64,000 nt of DNA from Neobacillus mesonae (GCA_023715865.1 JAMBOW010000004.1:248001-312000), one strand, 5' to 3'; counted from the stretch's first letter, positions 25,738-35,420 are shown. A program made the numbers and translations. Notes: generated from the letters alone by a model not told the origin.

Positions 25738-25814
25738 TCTGTTTTCATTATTCAGGTGATACTCGTGAGAGCTATGAAAAACCAAGTAATAAACTATCTG
25801 ATTCTATCCAAAAT

Positions 25815-26180
25815 TCAAGGTTTTTCCCAGATTAAATTTCTATCCGACTCTTCCGAGCCTTGGATATATATTTTATTTACATTACTGTATTTGTTTTCAA
25901 AGTTTATATTAAAGTTTCCACTTGAATTAGGGAAAGGGAGAATATTCCCTTTAATTTTAACATATAAAGCTTGATCGTGATATTCTACACTATAACCTCT
26001 ATAGTTACTGGCACTATCAGCAAATCCTCCTGTAAGTGTTATTGATTCTTCAGTGACATTACTTTGTGAGATAATAACGGCGTTCGGTTTAATTATCTTA
26101 GACAACATTGATATTCCCACCAGTCCGACAATTAGAATTAGTGCTAAAACAAGAAGTCCCTTCTTTGTTGAGCTTCGCAA
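25815..26180 (-). CDS. Hypothetical membrane-anchored extracellular protein, 121 residues
   Basis: An N-terminal membrane segment (residues about 8-27, 'GLLVLALILIVGLVGISML') is followed by about 90 residues predicted outside the cell, rich in beta-type sequence ('SITLTGGFADSASNYRGYSV', 'ALYVKIKGNILPF'). I do not recognise a family. The start is a TTG at 26180, with GAGGAG eight bases upstream; no ATG is available. It is downstream of the frameshifted secreted protein gene on the same strand, separated by a perfect inverted repeat. Composition is more AT rich than most of the window. Confidence 0.7.
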   Translation of the reverse strand: MRSSTKKGLLVLALILIVGLVGISMLSKIIKPNAVIISQSNVTEESITLTGGFADSASNYRGYSVEYHDQALYVKIKGNILPFPNSSGNFNINFENKYSNVNKIYIQGSEESDRNLIWEKP

Positions 26181-26202
26181 GAAATATTCTCCTCACATTA
26201 CT

Positions 26203-26233
26203 CAAGTGTACCTTCCATAAGAAGGTACACTTG
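26203..26233. repeat. Perfect 13-bp inverted repeat
   Basis: CAAGTGTACCTTC (26203-26215) and GAAGGTACACTTG (26221-26233) flank a five-base loop. There is no T run on either side, so it is not a standard terminator. It sits in the 79-base gap between the restored stop of the frameshifted gene and the next start codon, and could stabilise or process the mRNA. Confidence 0.85.
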
Positions 26234-26259
26234 AAAGATTTTAAAATTACCACACACCA

Positions 26260-26999
26260 CTACCAAACATTACTTCTAATTGGAGCGCCCGTCCCATTAG
26301 CATAGTATACTTTATAGTCGTAAGGAACAGCAGCACCTGTTACATAACTTCCATCTTTAATAGAGTCTGACAAGTTTTAGGTGTGTTAGGGGATCCAGCA
26401 GAATATGTATCAGAAGACACTGAATTCCAAAGGCCTACCGCAAAAGTGGAACAGTTGTTCAAGTGGCTCCAAGAGTCACTATTTTTAATATAAGTGTTTA
26501 TTGAATTAAGCTGAGTTTGCGTCAAGTACATCGATTTTGATACACGATTTTTATATGCACTATTGTTATTTACGTAGAGCGCTTCTAAATTATACCATAA
26601 TCCCTTATTTTCATCTTGGTTACCCCAAGTTCCTACAGAAACTGTTTTTTGACTAGCGATACCTGACAAGCCACCGACGGTTATAGCAGAGCTTGAGATA
26701 TTTTTAACTGTTATAAATGAATGAGTTCCAAAAGTTGATCCAGAGCTTCCAATTCCTGCATCTGTTCCGTCAGAGAACATAGTAAGGATAGCTACACTTG
26801 TTGCTGTAGGAGATATTAAGTTTCCATTCTTATCTAATATTCTATTATCAGTGACACTCGCTGTAGAAGTAATTTCCGCAGTTTGAGTTGGTTCAGCAAT
26901 TACAGTAGTTGAATCTGCAAATGCAGCTGATGGGATAACAAATATAGCTAGGGCTGCAACGATAAGTAAGGTCAATGGTTTCAGCAATAATTTTTTCAC
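26260..26999 (-). pseudogene. Secreted protein with a permuted papain-like core, frameshifted near the 3' end
   Basis: A GTG start at 26999 (GGAGG seven bases upstream) opens a signal peptide ending near SAAFA. A His block 'GTHSFITVKN' precedes a Cys block 'NNCSTFAVGLWNSV', the order expected of circularly permuted NlpC/P60- or papain-like hydrolases. The frame breaks at 26340 after 'NTPKT'. In the -1 frame it continues sensibly as 'LSDSIKDGSYVTGAAVPYD' to a TAG at 26260. Adding one base to the four-T run at 26375-26378 (plus strand) restores a protein of about 246 residues. Either a recent mutation or a homopolymer error. Enzymatic role inferred. Confidence 0.7.
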
Positions 27000-27452
27000 T
27001 TCTAAACCTCCAAATTAATTAGTAGATTAGTTGTACATGAATTACTAATTTTAGCCTCTGATAACATCAACTCCTTCGCAATCACAAATTTACCATTTAA
27101 TTACATATTTTGTGCATAGATATCATTTACTAATATTTCCATATATACTTCTGATTCTTTAGTCCTTTATGTATCGTAAATGTGAAAACAGAGAAAAGAG
27201 ATGTCTCTTAATTTCTAGGCTTGTTATAAAGAAACCGCGCTGACCTAAAAAAATGGATAAGTTCCTAAAAGTAACTAGTTCTAGGTGTTACTGTCGCAGG
27301 AGGACCGCTTCATCAGGTGGAAGACATGAATGCGTCTTGCGTTGATTTCTGCCTACGAAGATTAGAGAGATTTTAATAAGCTCGATTGGTGGAGCTATCG
27401 AGTTGAATAAGAGTCGATCCAGCGCATAACGAATAATTGATAACAATAGTAA
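27000..27452. other. AT-rich intergenic region, no gene recognised
   Basis: About 450 bases upstream of the frameshifted secreted gene. The part next to it is strongly AT rich. The stretch 27240-27420 has a more coding-like composition and a small CTCGAT/ATCGAG hairpin near 27379, but no frame longer than a few dozen codons and no ribosome binding site in a useful place. It may be a decayed gene; I cannot identify it. Confidence 0.5.
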
Positions 27453-27500
27453 AAAGCAGAGCCTTCATGGAGTTAGCATAAACGCATGAATCTCTGCTTT
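27453..27500 (-). terminator. Terminator of alanine dehydrogenase
   Basis: AAAGCAGAG (27453-27461) pairs with CTCTGCTTT (27492-27500), with a further TTCATG/CATGAA pairing inside. On the minus strand it is followed by TTTTTA, in place for the ald transcript. Confidence 0.85.
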
Positions 27501-27526
27501 ATTTTTATTTGATAAGTCAGATTAAC

Positions 27527-28654
27527 TTAGTTCGCTATTGCAGCTTTCACTGCTTCCTTTGCAGACACGTAATCATATCCGAGATCCCTTGCCACAGCTT
27601 CATAAGTGACCTGTCCCTTGAATACATTCAAACCTGCGAGGACCGCTTTATCCAGTCTAATAGCCTGGATTGCACCGATGTCGGCCAGCTTCAGCGCATA
27701 GGGCAGTGTTGCATTCGTAAGTGCAAGTGTAGAAGTGCGAGGTACCGCGCCCGGCATATTCGCAACGGCATAATGAACAACACCATGCTTCACATAAGTA
27801 GGATTGTCATGGGTTGTAATATGATCAATGGTCTCCACAATTCCGCCTTGGTCGATGGCAACATCGACAATGACAGAGCCGGGACTCATCTGCTTGACCA
27901 TGTCTTCTGTAACAAGCCTAGGAGCCTTCGCACCCGGAATCAATACGGCACAGATCAAGAGATCGGATTGTTCCACAGCTTCGGCGATATTGGCCGGAGT
28001 GGATACGATGGTATGAATGCTGCTTCCAAAAATGTCGTCCAATTCACGCAGACGGTTCACACTAAGATCAATAACCGTAACATCCGCTCCAAGACCTACT
28101 GCAATTTTTGCCGCATTCGTGCCTACAATACCGCCTCCGATGATCGTAACCTTACCACGGCTTACACCGGGAACGCCGGATAAGAGAATGCCTTTGCCGC
28201 CTTTGTTTTTCTCCAGCAGCTGAGCTCCAATTTGTGCCGCCATCCGCCCTGCTACTTCACTCATCGGTGTAAGCAGCGGCAATGTGCCGTTTACGTTGAT
28301 CGTCTCATAAGCGATCGCAATAACCCCGCTGTTAACGAGTGCCTTGGTTAATTCAGGTTCAGCCGCAAGATGAAGATAGGTGAACAGGATCAAGCCTGAT
28401 CTAAAATATCCGTATTCGCTGGACAAAGGCTCCTTGACCTTCATCACCATGTCCGCTTTATTCCATACAGAGGCTGCATCCGTCAGCACAGCTCCTGCCG
28501 CCGCGTATTCTGGATCAGTAAAATTGCTGCCGCAGCCGGCGCCGGACTCCACGTAAACCTGATGTCCTTTGCGAACGAATTCTGCTGCTCCTGCGGGTGT
28601 CAGAGCTACCCGGTTTTCATTGTTTTTAATCTCTTTCGGTACACCAATGATCAT
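27527..28654 (-). CDS. ald: Alanine dehydrogenase
   Basis: A 375-residue NAD-dependent enzyme converting L-alanine to pyruvate and ammonia, needed in Bacillus for growth on alanine and for sporulation. Family features are the start '[20 protein letters not shown]' with the substrate Arg/Lys region, '[16 protein letters not shown]' (catalytic His region), the Rossmann motif '[20 protein letters not shown]' near residue 170 and '[19 protein letters not shown]'. CGAGGTG precedes the ATG at 28654. It is divergent from a PucR-type regulator in the same way as B. subtilis ald and adeR, so alanine-responsive activation is likely. Confidence 0.95.
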   Translation of the reverse strand: MIIGVPKEIKNNENRVALTPAGAAEFVRKGHQVYVESGAGCGSNFTDPEYAAAGAVLTDAASVWNKADMVMKVKEPLSSEYGYFRSGLILFTYLHLAAEPELTKALVNSGVIAIAYETINVNGTLPLLTPMSEVAGRMAAQIGAQLLEKNKGGKGILLSGVPGVSRGKVTIIGGGIVGTNAAKIAVGLGADVTVIDLSVNRLRELDDIFGSSIHTIVSTPANIAEAVEQSDLLICAVLIPGAKAPRLVTEDMVKQMSPGSVIVDVAIDQGGIVETIDHITTHDNPTYVKHGVVHYAVANMPGAVPRTSTLALTNATLPYALKLADIGAIQAIRLDKAVLAGLNVFKGQVTYEAVARDLGYDYVSAKEAVKAAIAN

Positions 28655-28877
28655 GTGAATCACCTCGTTATTAGAGTTCACTAAAGCTCGAATTAGAGTA
28701 TAAGGAATATTATAGAAAAATGATGTTCAATCTTTCTATGTTAGCTATACTACAATTCTATGTTGGACAATGCTGAAATGCATCTTACCTTTTGTCTACA
28801 ATTCATGATTATTGCACGACTTTATGTCATAATAGTCAAGTATCATGATGGATATTTCGATGTTAATGTAAGTAAAT

Positions 28878-30554
28878 TTGACGTGGTGGTGTTTATTTCT
28901 GAAAAAAACACAATCTCTTACCATAAAAGATGTGATGACCAGACCAATCTTCAAAAAAGCGCATATTGCAGCAGGCGAGAGCGGTCTGCATCGTCTGGTT
29001 GGCTGGGTTCATGTGCTTGAGATTACGAATATTTCTCCTTACTTAAGCAGCGGGGATTTAATTCTGTCCACCGGTCTATGGCTTAAGTCTGAGCAGGAGC
29101 GGAAGAATTATCTGCTTCAGTTAATTCAAAGCGATGCAGCAGGCTTATGTGTGGAGCTCGGGACGAGCATTGACAGCATTCCTGCAGATATTTTGGAGCT
29201 GGCTGACGCTCACAGCTTTCCTATCATAGTGTTTGATAAGCCTGTCCGATTTGTAGAAATAACCCAAGACATACACTCCTATATCATTAACCGCCAGCAT
29301 CAGCTTCTAAAGGATTTGGAGACTTATTCCCGCAAGGTTCAGCAGCTGACACTTCAGAGTACAGATGTGTCCAGCATTCTTCGATTACTTCATGAGTATT
29401 CGTCTCATCAGGTAGCCTATATCTCTTCTCTGGAACATAACCGATTTTATCCAAGCATGGAGCCGGATACAGCTTCCTCCATAGCCGAGGTCTACTCTCG
29501 TGAGATCGTACATAGGGATCTTGGCAGCCAAGAGTCTAATGTACTCACGGTACTGGATGAGGATACGTCAGTATTGTTCCAGCCTGTAGTCATATTCGGG
29601 CAGGTATTCTCCGCCGTCGGCATCGTGAGCCGGGAGCAGCCGGCAGAGGCGGTGTCGCTGCTGCTTGATTACACAGTAAAAGCGGTGGCCACGCTGCTGC
29701 TCCGCACCCAGTTTCTAGAAGAAAAAATGCTCCGTAATCAGAACGGCATTTTGCAGGACCTCTTGAATAACCGGATTCATAACGAAGAACAGGCACAGAC
29801 CAGCATGGGGCTCAGGCTGCTGGTGAAGGGTCATTATTTGTTCATGGGCGGGGTACTCGAGATTGAGCATCGAGCTACAAACACAGCTGAAGAGCAAAAA
29901 GAAGCGGGCCGACAGGACATTATGGTGCTCCTGCGCTCATTGCTAAAGAAAAACAATGTACCTCATCTCGTCATGATGAAGATGAACCAACTACATGTGC
30001 TCTGCGCCAAAGAGTATCTTACGAAGGATACCGAACGAAATTTGATGCATACCCTCCAGACCATTACAGAGGACATCGGCCACTTTGCGGAAAATCAGCT
30101 GGATGGTGTCGTTGTTCATGCCGGGTTTGGAAAGGTAAGAAACAAAATGATTGAATCCTCGGCAAGTTTTGAGGAGGCTTATCAAGTCATCGAGGTCAGC
30201 AGGAGTGTAGCTCGGCTGAAGGGATGTTTATTTTATGACAAGCTTGGGGTCTATCAGCTGCTTAAAGCAGCTCCATATCGTTTCTTGCAATCCTTTGTCC
30301 AAGATCATTTAGGAGAGCTGATTCAGTATGATCAGGAGCATGAGCTTCAGCTCATGGTGACGCTTAAGGCTTATATGAACGCCTTCGGCTCCAAGCTGGA
30401 GACGGCAAAGGTGTTATATATTCATAGACAGACACTCTATAACCGGCTGGATAAACTTGATGAGCTGCTGGGTGAGGATTGGCTGACACCGCATCGGCGC
30501 ACCTCCATCGAAATGGCACTTCTGGCTCATGACATGCTTCAGAACAGCCGTTAG
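28878..30554 (+). CDS. adeR: PucR-family regulator, AdeR-like (activator of ald)
   Basis: About 558 residues from the first possible start. The N-terminal PucR domain ('LTIKDVMTRPIFKKAHIAAG', 'YLSSGDLILSTGLWLKSEQE') is followed by a GGDEF-like linker region and a C-terminal PucR-type HTH ('LKAYMNAFGSKLETAKVLYI', 'RQTLYNRLDKL'). B. subtilis AdeR, adjacent to ald, has the same build and position. The start is uncertain: TTG 28878 has no site, while a CTG at 28899 has GGTGGTG seven bases upstream and gives the family's usual short lead before LTIKDV. The gene symbol is inferred from context. Confidence 0.85.
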   Translation: MTWWCLFLKKTQSLTIKDVMTRPIFKKAHIAAGESGLHRLVGWVHVLEITNISPYLSSGDLILSTGLWLKSEQERKNYLLQLIQSDAAGLCVELGTSIDSIPADILELADAHSFPIIVFDKPVRFVEITQDIHSYIINRQHQLLKDLETYSRKVQQLTLQSTDVSSILRLLHEYSSHQVAYISSLEHNRFYPSMEPDTASSIAEVYSREIVHRDLGSQESNVLTVLDEDTSVLFQPVVIFGQVFSAVGIVSREQPAEAVSLLLDYTVKAVATLLLRTQFLEEKMLRNQNGILQDLLNNRIHNEEQAQTSMGLRLLVKGHYLFMGGVLEIEHRATNTAEEQKEAGRQDIMVLLRSLLKKNNVPHLVMMKMNQLHVLCAKEYLTKDTERNLMHTLQTITEDIGHFAENQLDGVVVHAGFGKVRNKMIESSASFEEAYQVIEVSRSVARLKGCLFYDKLGVYQLLKAAPYRFLQSFVQDHLGELIQYDQEHELQLMVTLKAYMNAFGSKLETAKVLYIHRQTLYNRLDKLDELLGEDWLTPHRRTSIEMALLAHDMLQNSR

Positions 30555-30685
30555 CTAAAGCTCTTGTACGAAGTAATGCAAGCTAAGTGAACTTTTTAAT
30601 GCAAAAATAGTAACCATTTGCCCCAAACCAGACACTTAAGATTAACAGCCCTAAACGGTTGTGCATGGATAAAGGGAGGAGAGCT

Positions 30686-32272
30686 TTGATTTTGTTGACA
30701 TCATGGATTGAAGCTGCGCAAAAAGGAGATCAGGCTGCTTATGAGCAAATTGTGAGCCATTTTAAGGGCATGGCATATGCTGTTGCTTATGAAAAGCTGC
30801 GGGATACTTATCTTGCAGAGGATGCGGTTCAGGAAGCTTTTGAGCAGGCTTTTTCTAAACTTAGCCATTTGGATAACCCGGCTGCCTTTCCGGGATGGTT
30901 TCGCACCATCGTAGAACGTTCCTGCTACCGTATGATCCGTAGGAGAAATAAGAAGGAATCTTTTGAGATTCATGGATTGGATCAGCTGCAGTCCATTCCA
31001 AGCAATCTGGAGCCGGTAGAAGAAACGGCGAGCCGGAATCAGATGAATGAGCTGCTTCGAGCTGCTGTAGAGGCGCTTCCGCTGCGAAGCCGAATTCCCG
31101 TCGAGCTATTTTATTTCTACGGGTATTCACTAGGGGAGATATCTGGATATTTAGAGACCTCACAGCAAGTGCTGAAGAAGAGATTGTTTGATGCAAGGAG
31201 TAAGCTGAAATCGATGCTTCCAGTGTCTGATTTCACTCACGTATTTCACAATTTATATGATGGAGGAATCAGAATGCTGCATATCGTAAATGGAGATACG
31301 GTGGCTGATAAATTGAAGCAGGCGGAAATTCAAGGCGAGATATTAGTATGGCGTGAAATATATTCGCAGGGTCCTTTGTTTGAACCAATGGAGTCCAAAG
31401 CAAACCGCTCTCTGCGAGCAGCTGCCTTGGAGCAAACGCTGGGCATTCCCTCTGCGGAGTACAAAGAGCAGTGTCAAAAACAGGAGAGTGTTCTGCAAAA
31501 TTTTCGTACATATGATGAGGTGGTGCTGTGGTTCGAGCATGATTTGTTCGACCAGGCTATGCTTTCTTATCTTCTTCATTGGTTTGCTGGGCAGGAGACA
31601 AGAGGCGTTAAATTAAACCTGCTGAGCATTGGCTCTTTTCCCGGGATTGAGCGGTTTAGGGGACTAGGGCAGTTATCACCGCTGGAGTTAACTTCTTTAT
31701 CCGGAACTTGGCACAGACTTCAGCGTCCTGAGCTTGAACTGGGAAGCGCATTTTGGAAAGCCTACATCTCGCGCGATCCCAGAGAGCTGGCACAGCTGTT
31801 AGCGAAAAATACATCGCTGCTGCCTTTTGCCAAAGCAGCCTTCACCGCTCATTTATCAAGACTTCCTTCCGTTCAAGACGGGCTGGGCTGTGTGGAGTAT
31901 GAAGTGCTCGGAGCTATACAAAGAGGAGTAAACAATCCGTATTCGCTGTTCAGGGAAGTGGGAGATAAGCTTGACCTTCTTGGCATGGGGGATTTGGAGT
32001 TTTGGGCAATACTTAACAGAATGGCAGGGGAACCGATGCCTTTGCTGAAGCTGGAAGGAAGCGACGGTTTCCCGGATTACAAGTTTAACCCCTCATCGTT
32101 CAAAGAAGCTGTTATGATGCTGACAGAGCAAGGCGATGAGGTGCTTAACGGGAGAAACAGATACGTGCTTGTTGATACTGAAGAAGTATGGTACGGCGGT
32201 ATTCATATGAACGGAGCAGTCAAGTGGGGATGGGACAGGGAGAAAGAGGCGCTTGTATTCTTGAATAAGTAA
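30686..32272 (+). CDS. ECF-type sigma factor fused to a DUF1835 domain
   Basis: About 528 residues. Residues 1-190 are an ECF sigma-70 factor: region 2 'TYLAEDAVQEAFEQAFSKL' and region 4 'YFYGYSLGEISGYLETSQQV' followed by LKKRLFDARSKL. From residue 197 the protein is a DUF1835/DUF3658-like domain ('MLHIVNGDTVADKLKQAEIQ', 'EILVWREIYSQGPLFEP', 'VVLWFEHDLFDQAML'). At the junction the DNA has GGAGG (31262-31266) seven bases before an in-frame ATG (31274), so the second half can probably also be made alone. The TTG start at 30686 follows GGGAGGAGAG. No anti-sigma gene is adjacent. Function of DUF1835 unknown. Confidence 0.88.
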   Translation: MILLTSWIEAAQKGDQAAYEQIVSHFKGMAYAVAYEKLRDTYLAEDAVQEAFEQAFSKLSHLDNPAAFPGWFRTIVERSCYRMIRRRNKKESFEIHGLDQLQSIPSNLEPVEETASRNQMNELLRAAVEALPLRSRIPVELFYFYGYSLGEISGYLETSQQVLKKRLFDARSKLKSMLPVSDFTHVFHNLYDGGIRMLHIVNGDTVADKLKQAEIQGEILVWREIYSQGPLFEPMESKANRSLRAAALEQTLGIPSAEYKEQCQKQESVLQNFRTYDEVVLWFEHDLFDQAMLSYLLHWFAGQETRGVKLNLLSIGSFPGIERFRGLGQLSPLELTSLSGTWHRLQRPELELGSAFWKAYISRDPRELAQLLAKNTSLLPFAKAAFTAHLSRLPSVQDGLGCVEYEVLGAIQRGVNNPYSLFREVGDKLDLLGMGDLEFWAILNRMAGEPMPLLKLEGSDGFPDYKFNPSSFKEAVMMLTEQGDEVLNGRNRYVLVDTEEVWYGGIHMNGAVKWGWDREKEALVFLNK

Positions 32273-32284
32273 ATTACAAAAAAT

Positions 32285-32326
32285 AAAGTCCCGAATAACA
32301 GGATCGCTGTTACTCGGGACTTTTGT
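32285..32326. terminator. Bidirectional terminator
   Basis: AAAGTCCCGA (32285-32294) and TCGGGACTTT (32314-32323), with inner AACAG/CTGTT pairing, lie between the sigma-DUF1835 gene and the convergent aminopeptidase. Confidence 0.9.
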
Positions 32327-32374
32327 GATGAGGCACTTTGTTTTAGATGCTGGACTTAAACAGAAACCGGACTA

Positions 32375-33610
32375 TTAAAATGCCCAGTTTCCTTGTTTGA
32401 AGACTGCTTCTTCCTTGCCGTCCTTCGTGATTCCGATAATGTCGAGCTCAGCTGAACCGATCATGAAATCGGTGTGAGCCGTACTCGTGTTCAGCCCGCG
32501 TTCACGAAGCTCCTCTGGAGACAGCTCGGTACCTCCTTCGACACAAGCGGAGTAAGCACTGCCGATTGCCAAATGGCAGCTGGCATTCTCATCAAACAGT
32601 GTCTTGTAGAACAGAATGTTGGAATCGGAAATAGGGGAGCGGTGTGGTACAAGCGCTACTTCTCCGAGGTAATGAGAGCCATCATCCATTCCTACGAGAC
32701 CTTTTAAGGTTTCCTCGCCCTTCTCAGCCGTTACTTTCGTAACACGTCCGTCCTCAAACGTAAATGTGAAATTATCAATAATATTGCCGCTGTAGCTGAG
32801 CGGCTTTGTGCTGGTTACTGTGCCGTTCACTCCTGTACGGAATGGAGCGGAATATACTTCTTCTGTCGGCAGGTTGGGTACGAACCATACACCCTTTTCA
32901 TTTTCCTTGTTGCCGCCAAGCCATACGTGGTTCTCAGGCAGGTCGAGCTTAAGATCAGTTCCTGGAGCAATGAAATGCAGCTGCTTGTACTGCTTTTCGT
33001 TCAAATAGTTGGACTTCTCTTTTAGCGTGGCAACATGTTTCTCCCATGCTCCGATCGGATCTGGCTGATCGGCACGGACCATTTTGAAGATGGCATCCCA
33101 CAGTTTCGATACTGCTTCTTCCTCCGGTACATCCGGGAATACCTTGGTTGCCCAGCCTTTGGATGGAGCGGACCCAAGTGCCCAGCTGACCTTAAAGGAT
33201 TGGGTCAATTGACGGAAACGGGTGAGCGCAGTGCTTGCTGTTTTGTTAGCGTTAATAATTTTTTGTGACGAAACGCCCGCCAGCAGATCTGGATCATCCG
33301 ATTTGATCGTAATGAAGGCTGCTCCATTTTCGGCCTGTTCAATTCGCTCTGCTGCCATATGTGTAGGGACGTCAAGGAAGGATTCCTCCGAGCCCATATC
33401 GTACTGAATGCGAGACACCGCATCATCCGACCAGTTCACCTTGACTTTGTATGCGCCGGCTTCATATGATTTTTTGACGATCGCTCTCGCCAGCTCGGGA
33501 AAATCAATTGAGATGTTGAGTACGACCGTTTGTCCTTTTTGTACATTGACTCCGACCTTCACGAGAAGTTCGGCGTAATTATTGAGTTTAGTTTGAAAAT
33601 CCATATCCAT
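32375..33610 (-). CDS. M29-family aminopeptidase (AmpS/PepS-like)
   Basis: A 411-residue metallo-aminopeptidase that removes N-terminal residues from peptides in the cytosol. The M29 layout is complete: the N-terminal domain with 'VQKGQTVVLNISIDFPELAR', then the metal-site blocks 'VPNLPTEEVYSAPF' (Glu), 'HYLGEVALVPHRSPIS' (Glu, His), 'DENASCHLAIGSAYSACVEG' (His) and 'TAHTDFMIGS' (His, Asp). AAGGAGG lies just before the ATG at 33610; the ATG two codons downstream would fit the spacing equally. Single gene with a shared terminator. Confidence 0.93.
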   Translation of the reverse strand: MDMDFQTKLNNYAELLVKVGVNVQKGQTVVLNISIDFPELARAIVKKSYEAGAYKVKVNWSDDAVSRIQYDMGSEESFLDVPTHMAAERIEQAENGAAFITIKSDDPDLLAGVSSQKIINANKTASTALTRFRQLTQSFKVSWALGSAPSKGWATKVFPDVPEEEAVSKLWDAIFKMVRADQPDPIGAWEKHVATLKEKSNYLNEKQYKQLHFIAPGTDLKLDLPENHVWLGGNKENEKGVWFVPNLPTEEVYSAPFRTGVNGTVTSTKPLSYSGNIIDNFTFTFEDGRVTKVTAEKGEETLKGLVGMDDGSHYLGEVALVPHRSPISDSNILFYKTLFDENASCHLAIGSAYSACVEGGTELSPEELRERGLNTSTAHTDFMIGSAELDIIGITKDGKEEAVFKQGNWAF

Positions 33611-33810
33611 TTATCCTCCTTCATTCCTGCCTGACAAATAATAGATCTCTTCTAGTGTACTGCTAAATCTCTCCAAGTCAAAATGGGTGTTGTGTTTATG
33701 TTATGTAAATTCATTGAGATAAGACTTGTAGAGCCATTTAATCCCTTATTTGATATGATGAAAGGAAGAAAGAACGGAACTTGAGATTTGGTCAGGGGGC
33801 TGTTACACAT

Positions 33811-34599
33811 ATGGGTGATCATCCGATAGCTAAACTTCAAATAGATCTAAACTGTGATCTGGGGGAGGGGTATGGAGCATATCCTTCTGCTTCAGATGCC
33901 CAGATCATGAAATACATAACGAGTGCAAACATTGCCTGCGGCTTTCATGCCGGAGATCCTGGGAAGATGAGGGAAGCTGTCCAGCTGGCGCTTGCTCATG
34001 GGGTTGCGATAGGAGCACATCCTGGCTTGCCGGATCTCATCGGTTTTGGAAGAAGAGAGATGTCCGTCACCACACAGGAAGTATACGACATGGTCGTGTA
34101 CCAAATCGGGGCGCTCTCGGCGATCACCAAAGCGGAAGGAGGAGTCCTCTCCCATGTAAAGCCTCATGGGGCTCTGTACAATATGGCCGCCGAGCGGGAG
34201 CCGATCGCAAGAAGTATCGCTGAAGCGGTGTATCGTGTGGATCCGGGTCTCATCTTGTATGGACTGGCGGGCAGTCATTCGATCCATACCGCAGAACTTA
34301 TCGGCCTCCGGACCGCAAGCGAGGTGTTTGCTGACCGAACCTATGAAGCAGGCGGAACATTAACGCCAAGAAACATAAAGGGAGCAGTACTACAAGACTC
34401 GTCCGCCTGTGTGCGGCAGGCCCTGCGGATGATTCAGTACGGGGAAGTGATCTCACGGGAAGGGACACCGATTAAAATGAAGGCTGACACGTTATGCATT
34501 CATGGAGATACACCTGAAGCCATTGAACATGCACTGCATTTAAGAGATGCTTTTAAGAAGCAGGGAATAGAGGTGCGAAAGACAGGTGAACATGTATGA
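33811..34599 (+). CDS. pxpA: 5-oxoprolinase subunit A (LamB/YcsF family)
   Basis: A 262-residue subunit of the ATP-dependent 5-oxoprolinase that opens pyroglutamate to glutamate. Family blocks are 'IDLNCDLGEGYGAYP', 'ANIACGFHAGDPGKM', 'GAHPGLPDLIGFGRREM' and 'HVKPHGALYN'. The ATG at 33811 has AGGGGG upstream with an 11-base spacing; a TTG at 33781 is less likely. First gene of a tight pxpA-pxpB-pxpC unit: its last four bases overlap the pxpB start (ATGA). Pyroglutamate arises as a spontaneous damage product, so the operon is a salvage system. Confidence 0.95.
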   Translation: MGDHPIAKLQIDLNCDLGEGYGAYPSASDAQIMKYITSANIACGFHAGDPGKMREAVQLALAHGVAIGAHPGLPDLIGFGRREMSVTTQEVYDMVVYQIGALSAITKAEGGVLSHVKPHGALYNMAAEREPIARSIAEAVYRVDPGLILYGLAGSHSIHTAELIGLRTASEVFADRTYEAGGTLTPRNIKGAVLQDSSACVRQALRMIQYGEVISREGTPIKMKADTLCIHGDTPEAIEHALHLRDAFKKQGIEVRKTGEHV

Positions 34600-35420
34600 A
34601 TTGGGATTACAACCAGATTCAGCTGTCAAAGCCAGTTTTGAACCCTTTGGGTGATTCTGCGGTACTTATCGAATTTGATAAACGAATCGATCCTAAGGTT
34701 CATCAGCAGGTGCGTGAATGTGTGATGCTGCTTGAGAGACAGCCTTTTCCGGGAATGCTCGAATGCGTTCCTGCATATGCAAGCGTGACCGTCCATTATG
34801 ACCCCATTCGGGTGATACGTGATCGCAGCGATGCGTTTCTCTCTGCTGATTCTGAAAGCGAATGGATTGATGCAGAGAAGCAGAGGTTATCACCTTCGTT
34901 CCGGGTTATGAAATATATAGAAGCACAGCTTGCTGTACCTAAAGATTTTCAGTATATAACACCCCGCACGGTTATTATTCCTGTCTGGTACGGAGGAGAG
35001 GCAGGGCCAGATTTGGATGAAGTATCCCATCATACAGGTCTATCCGAGGAAGAAGTAATCCGGGAACATGCTGAGCAAGAGTACACAGTATATATGATTG
35101 GCTTCTCACCGGGTTTTCCTTACCTTGGAGGGATGTCACCGCGCATTGCGGTTCCGAGACGAGCAACACCTCGCACATTTGTTCCGGCAGGAAGTGTGGG
35201 AATTGCAGGGGGACAGACGGGTGTGTATCCGTTAGGCACACCGGGCGGATGGCAGATCATCGGCAGGACACCACAGCGGTTATTTGATCCGGAAGCGGAA
35301 GAGCCTTCCTTGCTCAGGGCAGGAGATCGTATACGCTTTCAGCCGATATCGCAAGAACAATACATAAATTTAGTAAAAGGGACTCCAATAGGGCAAAAGG
35401 GAGGCGGCAGCGAGCTGTGA
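34596..35420 (+). CDS. pxpB: 5-oxoprolinase subunit B (KipI/AHS1 family)
   Basis: A 274-residue subunit of the PxpABC complex, homologous to KipI. Hallmarks: 'LNPLGDSAVLIEFDKRIDPK' at the N-terminus, 'YMIGFSPGFPYLGGMSP' and 'IAVPRRATPRTFVPAGSVGI' then 'GGQTGVYPLGTPGGWQIIGR', the nucleotide/substrate segment of AHS1. It starts in a four-base overlap with pxpA and ends in a GTGA overlap with pxpC. In B. subtilis the homologue KipI also inhibits the sporulation kinase KinA; that role cannot be judged here. Confidence 0.95.
   Translation: MNWDYNQIQLSKPVLNPLGDSAVLIEFDKRIDPKVHQQVRECVMLLERQPFPGMLECVPAYASVTVHYDPIRVIRDRSDAFLSADSESEWIDAEKQRLSPSFRVMKYIEAQLAVPKDFQYITPRTVIIPVWYGGEAGPDLDEVSHHTGLSEEEVIREHAEQEYTVYMIGFSPGFPYLGGMSPRIAVPRRATPRTFVPAGSVGIAGGQTGVYPLGTPGGWQIIGRTPQRLFDPEAEEPSLLRAGDRIRFQPISQEQYINLVKGTPIGQKGGGSEL

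Noticed and set aside
26340..26999. Programmed -1 frameshift
   Set aside because: The junction CCTAAAAC does not allow good tRNA re-pairing and the A run is only four long; mutation or sequencing error is simpler.
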